Source: Saccharofermentans sp. (lineage in GTDB: Bacteria; Bacillota; Clostridia; Saccharofermentanales; Saccharofermentanaceae). From it: DNA of 64,000 bases. Shown here piece after piece: positions 1 through 6,120 of this stretch; positions within the stretch are counted from its first letter, which is position 1, and every line of letters starts with the position of its first letter. A program made the position numbers and the translations under genes. Under the pieces are notes generated by a model. It searched no databases and was not told where the DNA came from. It was given only the letters and a program-made list of their open reading frames with translations. Location of the stretch: the NCBI GenBank assembly GCA_024403855.1, contig JAKSRC010000003.1, positions 115,804-179,803 on the forward strand, given 5' to 3'.

Positions 1-15
1 AAAGATAAATCTTGC

Positions 16-162
16 TTATTTAGAAAGCTTCTCGCAAGGCTGGTTTGCAACACCGCAAGATGTCTTGCAAGCAGACTGGCAAGATGTCTGGCACTCGCCG
101 CATCCGCCTTCCTTAGCTGACTTCTCGAGATCTCTTGTCTCAACAGTAACGATTCTTGTCAT
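16..162 (-). CDS. scfA: SCIFF six-cysteine ranthipeptide precursor
   Basis: A 48-residue peptide with six cysteines at 21, 24, 28, 32, 36 and 43. The core (GGCGECQTSCQSACKTSC, then GVANQPCE) is the hallmark of the SCIFF family, made across Clostridia and thioether-crosslinked by a radical SAM/SPASM maturase (ScfB/CteB). The start is fixed by an AGGGAGA ribosome site at about 171-177, 8-9 nt upstream. The maturase normally follows the precursor and would lie just below position 1, outside the window. Oddity: residue 37 is Gly, where the family usually has Thr directly after the fifth Cys; that Thr is the crosslink acceptor in the studied homologue CteA. Family assignment rests on direct motif recognition; the biological role of SCIFF peptides is poorly known. 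Confidence 0.93.
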   Translation of the reverse strand: MTRIVTVETRDLEKSAKEGGCGECQTSCQSACKTSCGVANQPCEKLSK

Positions 163-219
163 GTTATTAGTCTCCCTAGAAATTTGATATGAGAATTATA
201 CTTTGATGGACCTTTACAG

Positions 220-1605
220 TCAAGGCAAAACGGGTATCAGGCCCTTATAAGAACGTCCACCACCCATATGAAGGTTAATATCGCTTCTGGATAACAGTTT
301 TACTGTATCTTCCGTGATAACTTCACCGGGCATAAGAAGTGGAATTCCGGGCGGATAACCATAGATAAATTCGCCTGCCACACGTCCTACGCAATACTCT
401 GCTTCAAGTTCTACAGCGCGAAGTCTGGAAATAGAAGCTTCCCTCAAAGTCATAGCGAATTTCGGGTATGGCCTTGATACGAAAGTCATGCCTGAATCTT
501 CGCTTTCGACAGCGTTATCAATCGTAATTACCGCATCGCAGAAACGCTTTACTGAATCTAATGTGTCGCCGATGCCTGTCATGGCAATCAGATGCGAAGG
601 AAAGCTTGCTTCGCATTCGATATTGAAAGTTCCTCTTAACTGGTCGAAAAGGAAATCTCCATAGCCCATCAGTACAAACTTCGATCTCTCACGTACAGGA
701 GCTTCCCAGAACTTAAAATTGCGGAGTCCTCTTAAATTTTCTTCTGCATAAGTGATGGCATCTTCCCACGGTTTTAAAAGTGTTGCGCCTTTTGAATTAA
801 GGCTTGAAAGGCATTTGGAAACACCACCCAAAAGAATGTAAGAAGGACTGGAAGTCTCAAAAATATCGATGCCTCTCCTTATAAGGGATTCTTCAATTGG
901 ACAGCCATCATTAAGAAGCATAACTGCAGTCTGCGTTGGCGAAGAAAGAGTCTTGTGAAGGCTCTTTATCACGATGTCTCCCCGTGAATCAGCACCGAAA
1001 AATTCGTCGTCCAAACCTAAATGCGCACCGTGGGCACTGTCGGTGATGAGAAGTGCATCGTATTTTCTGGTAATACGGAAAATCTCTTCAGTATCGGACT
1101 GGACACCCTCATAAGTGGGTGAAGTGATTACTACTATCTTTATCGAAGGGTCTCTTGCGAGAACCTTTTCGATATCGGAAGGTGCAACGGGCCCTGCGAA
1201 AGGAAGTGCTGTATCAAATGCAGGCATTAACGGAACTATACGGTTACCGGTAAGTTCGATTGCATTCCATACTGACAGATGACAATTCATGGCAGTAAGG
1301 ATTTTCGCGCCGGGATAAAGAATCGACGCGCTCCATATAGCAGCGAGAATAAGGCCGGAAGATCCATTTACTGAAATGAATGCATTGCGGGCTTTCCATA
1401 TCTGTGCCGCACAGTCTTCCATATCCTTAAGTATGCCTGCGGGAGAATGAAGGTTGTCGAATCCACCTATCTCAGTGATGTCTTTTGTGAAGGCCTGAGA
1501 TACGAAGTCAGGATTGCGCTTTCCGCCGGGCATATGCATCGGCAGAGGTTCGGTTCCGAGATAGAGTTTTAGAGCTGCTCCGAGCCTGTCGTTGTCATAT
1601 TTCAT
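220..1605 (-). CDS. Orn/Lys/Arg decarboxylase family PLP-dependent enzyme
   Basis: A 461-residue fold-type I PLP enzyme of the Orn/Lys/Arg decarboxylase major-domain family, in the size class of Bacillus YaaO. Visible motifs are MHMPGGKRN at 23-31 (family form MPGHKR), a Gly/Ser loop near 81-85, the DSAHGAHLG cofactor-binding stretch near 189-197, and SLHKTL with the probable Schiff-base lysine at 218. Substrate (arginine, lysine or ornithine) cannot be read from the sequence; polyamine or cadaverine synthesis is the family role. It is a cytoplasmic protein with no signal peptide. The start has a GGAAGG ribosome site. Oddity: the usual His of PGHK is Gly28, so the annotation is kept to family level. 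It is followed 57 bp downstream on the same strand by the SCIFF gene. Confidence 0.85.
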   Translation of the reverse strand: MKYDNDRLGAALKLYLGTEPLPMHMPGGKRNPDFVSQAFTKDITEIGGFDNLHSPAGILKDMEDCAAQIWKARNAFISVNGSSGLILAAIWSASILYPGAKILTAMNCHLSVWNAIELTGNRIVPLMPAFDTALPFAGPVAPSDIEKVLARDPSIKIVVITSPTYEGVQSDTEEIFRITRKYDALLITDSAHGAHLGLDDEFFGADSRGDIVIKSLHKTLSSPTQTAVMLLNDGCPIEESLIRRGIDIFETSSPSYILLGGVSKCLSSLNSKGATLLKPWEDAITYAEENLRGLRNFKFWEAPVRERSKFVLMGYGDFLFDQLRGTFNIECEASFPSHLIAMTGIGDTLDSVKRFCDAVITIDNAVESEDSGMTFVSRPYPKFAMTLREASISRLRAVELEAEYCVGRVAGEFIYGYPPGIPLLMPGEVITEDTVKLLSRSDINLHMGGGRSYKGLIPVLP

Positions 1606-1674
1606 AAAGAATACCTTCCTTTAATGTAAGTTATCACAAAAAGCAGGCTTAAAGAAGTTTACTTCGAATAATTC

Positions 1675-1707
1675 AATAAAAAAGGCTGACCCTTATCGAG
1701 TCAGCCT
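1675..1707 (-). terminator. Rho-independent terminator of the zinc-ribbon gene
   Basis: Read on the minus strand, an 8-bp stem (AGGCTGAC, 1700-1707 side, pairing with GTCAGCCT at 1683-1690) is followed by a run of T's. It lies about 25 bp past the stop of the minus-strand gene at 1732-2571 and separates it from the decarboxylase gene. Confidence 0.85.
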
Positions 1708-1731
1708 GTGAAATCAGATTATGTCAATCGA

Positions 1732-2571
1732 TTAAGGATTGATGATTGTGAAGCTGTAACCTGATACAACATCAGCATCCTCATAGATTGTCTTCTGCAT
1801 CTGGAGAGCAGTAGAGAGGAGGAGTGTATAAGGTGAGAGCTTGCCGCCCAAGAGGTCAACATCTGAAGCGTAGCTGATTGCCTGAGCTTCATCGTCTGAG
1901 AGCAACATGTACTGTGAAACGAGGAAGAGGGATCTTACGCCAACGTTCATGTGAACGAGCTTGCTGTTAACTGAGTAAGAAGGTGTGGAGCTTGATGAAG
2001 TTCCGGAAAGTCTGCTGCTGAATGAGAGACCCAATGTGGAAGTTGAACCAAGAGCGCTTGTCTCTTCCTGAATGAAGAGAGGCTTACCTTCGATACCTAC
2101 CTTACCTACTTCGTGGAAGAGAGCGATGATGATTGCTGACTCTTCGTCGAGCTGAGGCATAATTGTATCCTTAATTCTCAAGAGCTGCTTAGCTACTGCA
2201 ACGCTTCTAATAAGGAGGCCCTTCTCGCAAGCGAGGTTGCCCTTAACTTCAGCAGGAGCTGTGAGCCAAGATGTTCTGTTCTCGAGGAATTCGATGAAGT
2301 GGTCGAACTCTGTCTTTCTCTTAACGATAGCTGCCTTGAGCTGAGCGTAGAGGGTATCAACGTTATCCTTATTTACTTCGATCATAGGCATAATGCCTGC
2401 AACCTTATCGGACTTACCTGTAGCTGCTGCAGAAACTGCTGCTGCCTGAGGAGTAACTACCGCATCACTAGCGCCTGCCGTCTCCTCTTCGGATGTAAAT
2501 GTAAACTTACACTTAGGGCATCTAATAGCCTGATTAGCAATGACCATGCCGCAATCGGGACATTTCTTCAT
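1732..2571 (-). CDS. Zinc-ribbon protein with degenerate HD-like domain
   Basis: A 279-residue protein. Residues 1-22 form a zinc ribbon (Cys pairs at 4/7 and 18/21), followed by an Ala/Thr/Ser-rich linker to about 55. The rest, about 75-279, has the layout of phage-type HD hydrolases: a helix with RSVAVAKQLL, then ALFHEVGKVG where HD enzymes have ALxHDxxKVG, then a VHMNVGVRSLFLV segment and AISYASD where the family has a metal-binding His. Of the expected H...HD...H/D ligands only parts remain (HE instead of HD), so it may be non-catalytic. A Ser/Thr-rich insert sits near 175-205. Its start has a good AGGAGG site, and its own terminator and position suggest a single-gene transcript. The function is unknown; the HD relationship is inferred from pattern only. 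Confidence 0.6.
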   Translation of the reverse strand: MKKCPDCGMVIANQAIRCPKCKFTFTSEEETAGASDAVVTPQAAAVSAAATGKSDKVAGIMPMIEVNKDNVDTLYAQLKAAIVKRKTEFDHFIEFLENRTSWLTAPAEVKGNLACEKGLLIRSVAVAKQLLRIKDTIMPQLDEESAIIIALFHEVGKVGIEGKPLFIQEETSALGSTSTLGLSFSSRLSGTSSSSTPSYSVNSKLVHMNVGVRSLFLVSQYMLLSDDEAQAISYASDVDLLGGKLSPYTLLLSTALQMQKTIYEDADVVSGYSFTIINP

Positions 2572-2886
2572 ATATTAAGACCTCCTGTATCGCGGATAGA
2601 GAAAAACCCGCAAATGTAATGGTAGAAGTATTTTACAACGAGATTTATACATTATCAATAAGAAATCATTTAACTTTAGTAGGTTTTATAGCCATTTTTA
2701 CCATCAATTAATATTTATTTATCAAAAAAAAGACACTGACGAGGGGTGTCAGTGTCTTAAGGAGGGTGTTATGAAGTAAGGAACAATTACTTTGAACAAT
2801 CATATCTTACCATCCGGATTATTTACTTTAAGATTCAAAAAAGGCAAAATAGTGGCAGAAATCACACATTTTGGAGGAAAACTGAT
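2572..2886. other. Intergenic region between divergent genes
   Basis: This 315-bp stretch separates the minus-strand zinc-ribbon gene from the plus-strand 2887 gene. It is A/T-rich and contains no credible long reading frame. It holds the AGGAGG ribosome site of the left gene (about 2581-2586), an 11-bp perfect inverted repeat at 2730-2758, and a strong AAGGAGGG site at 2759-2766 directly before a two-codon frame (ATG AAG TAA, 2771-2779). The ribosome site of the right gene is at 2873-2877. No clear -35/-10 pair was found for either gene. Confidence 0.6.
2723..2758 (-). terminator. Terminator-like hairpin, minus orientation, no obvious upstream gene
   Basis: An 11-bp perfect stem (AAGACACTGAC, 2730-2740, with GTCAGTGTCTT, 2748-2758) and a 7-nt loop, followed on the minus strand by eight T's. 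By form it is a good intrinsic terminator for minus-strand transcription. No minus-strand gene lies between here and 4447, which has its own terminator, so what it terminates is unclear. Confidence 0.6.
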
Positions 2887-3150
2887 TTGACGCTCGAAGG
2901 CAGGCTCTTTGTTGCCAACAGAATGACAGAAATAAGAGAAGTCACTACTGAGAATACAGACACTTCTTATTCCAGATGCCTCGAGAAGGCTTTGGTTGAG
3001 CTTTGCAAGCAGTTAGATATTCCTGTTCCTATGTGGATGAAGAAAAATACCAAAGAAATAGCTGCTTTCGGCCAGACGATCTTTTTTCGTGAACAGTATA
3101 CGGAGATTGTCAGGTTCGACAGATTCCAGATAAGGATTATCGAATCCTGA
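2887..3150 (+). CDS. Small conserved Firmicutes protein of unknown function
   Basis: An 87-residue soluble protein resembling a widespread short hypothetical family of Clostridia, with the central pattern LVELCKQLDIPVPMWMKKN followed by an aromatic, basic stretch and a C-terminal beta-like DRFQIRIIE. The family has no established function known to me. The start is TTG, chosen because a GGAGG site at 2873-2877 lies 9 nt upstream and because no better ATG keeps the conserved N-terminus. Its stop codon overlaps the ATG of the flavoprotein gene by one base (TGATG at 3148-3152), so the two are translationally coupled and probably one operon. Confidence 0.75.
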   Translation: MTLEGRLFVANRMTEIREVTTENTDTSYSRCLEKALVELCKQLDIPVPMWMKKNTKEIAAFGQTIFFREQYTEIVRFDRFQIRIIES

Positions 3151-4388
3151 TGAGAAAGAGAGTAGGAATCATCGGTGGCGGAGCAGCGGGTTTATTTGCA
3201 GCCTGCCAGTTTAAACGACTTTCCTGTGACCTCGACGTTACTCTCATCGACAAAAATCCCATTCCAGGCAAAAAGTTGATTCTTACAGGCCATGGCCGCT
3301 GTAATATTACCAATCGCAAAACTCCTGAGAAACTTAAGAACTGCTATCACGAGGCAGGCAACTTTATTTACCCTGCACTGAAGGAGTTTTCTCCTGAAGA
3401 TACGATATATTTTTTCGAAAACGAGCTGAATCTCAAGACAAAAGAAAAAGACAATAACAGAATTTTTCCTGTCTGCGACAGTGCAGTGGCAGTAAGGGAC
3501 AGGCTGGTATCTTATATTTCTTCAGATGTTGCTGTGATTGGCGAAGCAAATGTTCAAAGCATTGAGAAAACGACAGATTTTGAAGTCGTTACTTCGAAAG
3601 GAACCTACAAATTCGATTATCTGATTCTGTCCTGTGGCGGAAGATCCTTCCCGAAAACAGGTTCTACCGGAGATTCCTATAGATTTGCCGAAAAACTCGG
3701 ACACACTATTGTTCCAACAAGGGGTGCTCTTGCGCCTGTTAAAGCTGACGATGCTTCAGTCGGATTTTGCAGGAACTTAAGTGGTGTATCTGTAAAAGCT
3801 GGAGTATCTCTTTTCGAGAATGAAAAGAAAACTGCTTCTGCTGAAGGCGACATTCTATTTGCCGAATTTGGTCTTTCCGGTCCGGCGATAATGGAAATAT
3901 CAAGAGAAGTATCCGCGAGATTAGAAGGGAAGAACGCCTTTCTTGAAATTGACCTGATACCTTCAATGAGCGATGAAGATTTTTCAAAAGAACTTCAGAA
4001 TCTGATCAATTCGCATCCCGACATGAAAATCGCGACGATTCTTTCGAAATTTGTTCCGGCTTCTGTCGCCGGTGAGATTACTCAAAGTGCCGGATGCGAC
4101 GGTTTATATGCCCAGGGATTTACCAAAGAGAACAGGAAGAATCTCTGCCGTGAAACAAAGCATCTTAAGATAGGGTTATCTGAAGTTCCAGACATCAGGA
4201 TTGCTTATGTCACAAGAGGCGGAGTTTCACTTAAAGAAGTCGACAGAAAGACTATGGGATCCAAAATCGTTCCTAATCTATACGTATTAGGTGAAGCACT
4301 GGATATCGATGGTATCAGCGGCGGATTCAATCTCCAGGCGTGTATGAGCGAAGCCTATCTGGCAGCTAAAGATATCGCAAACAAATAA
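3150..4388 (+). CDS. NAD(P)/FAD-dependent oxidoreductase, BaiN/YhiN (HI0933) family
   Basis: A 412-residue flavoprotein of the HI0933/YhiN family. The FAD dinucleotide-binding motif IGGGAAGLFAA is at 8-18, the family signature GHGRCNITN near 47-55, CGGRSFPKTGSTGDSY near 161-176, and a C-terminal GEALDIDGISGGFNLQ that closes the FAD site. Length and ends match the family. Members are cytoplasmic flavoproteins; one clostridial relative (BaiN) acts in bile-acid dehydroxylation, but most have no known substrate, so no reaction is assigned. It is coupled to the small upstream gene and faces the FtsB-like gene, with a shared terminator between them. Confidence 0.9.
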   Translation: MRKRVGIIGGGAAGLFAACQFKRLSCDLDVTLIDKNPIPGKKLILTGHGRCNITNRKTPEKLKNCYHEAGNFIYPALKEFSPEDTIYFFENELNLKTKEKDNNRIFPVCDSAVAVRDRLVSYISSDVAVIGEANVQSIEKTTDFEVVTSKGTYKFDYLILSCGGRSFPKTGSTGDSYRFAEKLGHTIVPTRGALAPVKADDASVGFCRNLSGVSVKAGVSLFENEKKTASAEGDILFAEFGLSGPAIMEISREVSARLEGKNAFLEIDLIPSMSDEDFSKELQNLINSHPDMKIATILSKFVPASVAGEITQSAGCDGLYAQGFTKENRKNLCRETKHLKIGLSEVPDIRIAYVTRGGVSLKEVDRKTMGSKIVPNLYVLGEALDIDGISGGFNLQACMSEAYLAAKDIANK

Positions 4389-4391
4389 AAA

Positions 4392-4422
4392 GGTTTTGGA
4401 ATTTGCTCCAAAACCCTTATAT
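4392..4422. terminator. Bidirectional terminator between convergent genes
   Basis: A perfect 9-bp stem (GGTTTTGGA, 4392-4400; TCCAAAACC, 4407-4415) with a 6-nt loop. Minus-strand transcripts meet five T's after the stem, plus-strand transcripts only a loose T-rich stretch. It serves the convergent genes ending at 4388 and 4447. Confidence 0.8.
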
Positions 4423-4446
4423 TGCTTTTATCCTCAATCCGGGAGA

Positions 4447-4758
4447 TTAATTGTACTTGTCTGCTGTGACTCTGAAGATTACTTCGCCGGGATAAACCAT
4501 GTCGAGCTGGGTTCTGGCGACGCTTTCAACATATGCATCATCTTTTCCGAATTCTTCCTGTGCTCTTAACTGCTTGAGTTTGTCAGATAAAGCTTCTGAC
4601 TGAGCAATGAGGGAAGAGTTCTCTGCCATAAGGCGCTCTTTCTGTCTGTTGATATTGGCATACTTGGTAATGCAAAGAATGGCAACAACAACACAGACGA
4701 TGCAGATCATTGCCGTCAAAAAGGATATTCCACCTGATTTGCGTCTGACTTTGCGCAA
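4447..4758 (-). CDS. FtsB/DivIC-family septum formation initiator
   Basis: About 103 residues: a short basic N-terminus, one membrane helix (about residues 12-32), a heptad-like coiled coil (about 35-68) and a C-terminal stretch ARTQLDMVYPGEVIFR typical of DivIC/FtsB. Family members are bitopic division proteins that assemble with FtsL/DivIB at the septum. The start is placed at a TTG (4756-4758) because AGGAGG lies at 4765-4770 with a 6-nt spacer; an upstream in-frame ATG at 4815 has no ribosome site and falls in the hairpin region. It follows recR-rqcP on the same strand, matching the yabO-divIC neighbourhood of Bacillus. Confidence 0.85.
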   Translation of the reverse strand: MRKVRRKSGGISFLTAMICIVCVVVAILCITKYANINRQKERLMAENSSLIAQSEALSDKLKQLRAQEEFGKDDAYVESVARTQLDMVYPGEVIFRVTADKYN

Positions 4759-4799
4759 GGTATGCCTCCTGAAAGAATAATTTATATGGTTATTATTGC

Positions 4800-4834
4800 T
4801 TAACCCCGGGTGCAAAACAACAGCCCGGGGTTAA
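4800..4834 (-). terminator. Strong GC hairpin between rqcP and the FtsB-like gene
   Basis: An 11-bp perfect stem (TTAACCCCGGG, 4800-4810; CCCGGGGTTAA, 4824-4834) with a 13-nt loop. On the minus strand it follows the rqcP stop by about 45 nt. The T-run after it is poor, so it may act as a partial terminator or an mRNA 3'-end stabiliser. Confidence 0.55.
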
Positions 4835-4878
4835 ACTTAAAGTACTTGTAATATAAGTGTCAAAAGTGTCAAATAACG

Positions 4879-5121
4879 TCATTCAAGAAGTTCATACATT
4901 GATGTCGCTTCTTCTTTCCTGACAGTCTCAGGCAGTGCCAGGACTCTGAAGGTAACTTCGCCACTTCCGAAAAGAATTGAGACAACATCGCCTACTTTGA
5001 GCTTTACCGAAGGTTTTGCCGGTTTACCGTTAACGGTTACACGTCCTGCCTGGCAAACATCATTGGCGACGGTTCTGCGCTTTATTACTCTGGATAATTT
5101 AAGAAATTTATCAAGCCTCAT
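4879..5121 (-). CDS. rqcP: S4-domain RNA-binding protein RqcP (YabO type)
   Basis: An 80-residue protein that is almost entirely an S4 RNA-binding domain: MRLDKFLKLSRVIKRRTVAN at 1-20, then GRVTVNGKPAKPSVKLKVGD. Length and sequence match RqcP, which in Bacillus works with RqcH to add alanine tails to nascent chains on stalled 50S subunits. The start overlaps the end of recR by 11 bp, which implies translational coupling. The family alternative is an HslR-like heat-shock S4 protein; size and neighbourhood (next to a DivIC homologue) favour RqcP. Confidence 0.88.
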   Translation of the reverse strand: MRLDKFLKLSRVIKRRTVANDVCQAGRVTVNGKPAKPSVKLKVGDVVSILFGSGEVTFRVLALPETVRKEEATSMYELLE

Positions 5122-5734
5122 TATTATCTCCTGAAAGCATGACTCTGCCTTTCAATGCTGAAAGGAGTGTAAGGTCATCTGCATATTCGATATCAGAACC
5201 CATAGGAAGACCTGAAGCAAGACGTGACACTTTGATTCCTGAAGGACCTACCATTCTGGAAAGATAGAGAGCTGTCGCATTGCCTTCAGCAGTCTGATTC
5301 GTAGCAATGATGATCTCTGTGATTTCCGGGTGGTCAGAAAGACGCTTAATCAGATCCGGAATAGTCGTATCAGAAATGCTCATTGACTTCATAGGATTGA
5401 AAACGCCATGAAGCACATGATAAAGGCCCTTGTACTCGTGCGCACGCTCGAAAGTAGATACATCTCTTGGAGATTCGACAACTAAAACAGTCGACTTATC
5501 TCGCAGAGGATCTGAGCAGATAGGGCAGGGGTCTGAATCGGTAAAATTCTGACAACATGTGCATCTCTTTGTGGACTGTCTCGCAGCGCTTATTGAAGAA
5601 GTAAGCGCATCTGCATCCTTCTGGTCCATTGCCAAAATATGAAATGCCAAACGCTGAGCTGACTTTCCGCCAATACCGGGAAGACTGCTCAGCTGTGCTA
5701 TAAGATTCTGAATTGAAGGTGAATATCTTGCCAT
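5111..5734 (-). CDS. recR: Recombination mediator RecR
   Basis: A 207-residue protein with the RecR layout: N-terminal helix-hairpin-helix (LPGIGGKSAQRLAFHIL, about 18-34), a four-cysteine zinc finger (CTCC...CPIC, about 58-74), then a Toprim domain beginning VLVVESPRDV. RecR works with RecO (and RecF) to load RecA on SSB-covered DNA. The start is 2 bp beyond the ybaB stop, so it is coupled to ybaB in the conserved dnaX-ybaB-recR operon. Confidence 0.96.
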   Translation of the reverse strand: MARYSPSIQNLIAQLSSLPGIGGKSAQRLAFHILAMDQKDADALTSSISAARQSTKRCTCCQNFTDSDPCPICSDPLRDKSTVLVVESPRDVSTFERAHEYKGLYHVLHGVFNPMKSMSISDTTIPDLIKRLSDHPEITEIIIATNQTAEGNATALYLSRMVGPSGIKVSRLASGLPMGSDIEYADDLTLLSALKGRVMLSGDNNEA

Positions 5735-5736
5735 TA

Positions 5737-6081
5737 TCAGAAGGGCATCTTCATGCCGCCTGTGATAGCGCCGATACGCTCCTGGTTGGTCTTATCGATC
5801 TGCTCCAAAGCCTGGTTGGTTGCAGCGATAATGAGGTCCTGGAGGCCTTCGATATCTTCAGGATCAACAACATCCTTTGAAATCTCGATGCTCTCAACCT
5901 GGTGCTTACCTGTTACAACAACCTTAACGAGTTCGCCGCCGGCTGTGCCAGTAAAACGCATCTCCTGGATCTCAGCCTGAGCCATCTCGATCTGTCTCTG
6001 CATTCTCTGAGCCTGAGCTACTACCTGGCTCATGTTGCCGCCCATTCCCATTCCCATTCCGCCACGGAATCCTTTTGCCAT
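5737..6081 (-). CDS. YbaB/EbfC nucleoid-associated protein
   Basis: A 114-residue protein of the YbaB/EbfC DNA-binding family: a Gly/Met-rich N-terminus, a long helix (about 17-45) and the beta-sheet core with GGELVKVVVTGKHQVESIEI. Members form dimers that bind DNA without strong sequence preference; the operon link with dnaX and recR is widely conserved. The CGGAGG ribosome site lies about 8 nt upstream of the ATG. Confidence 0.95.
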   Translation of the reverse strand: MAKGFRGGMGMGMGGNMSQVVAQAQRMQRQIEMAQAEIQEMRFTGTAGGELVKVVVTGKHQVESIEISKDVVDPEDIEGLQDLIIAATNQALEQIDKTNQERIGAITGGMKMPF

Positions 6082-6120
6082 TTTAATTACCTCCGAAAAA
6101 TATTCTAATCAATTATATAT

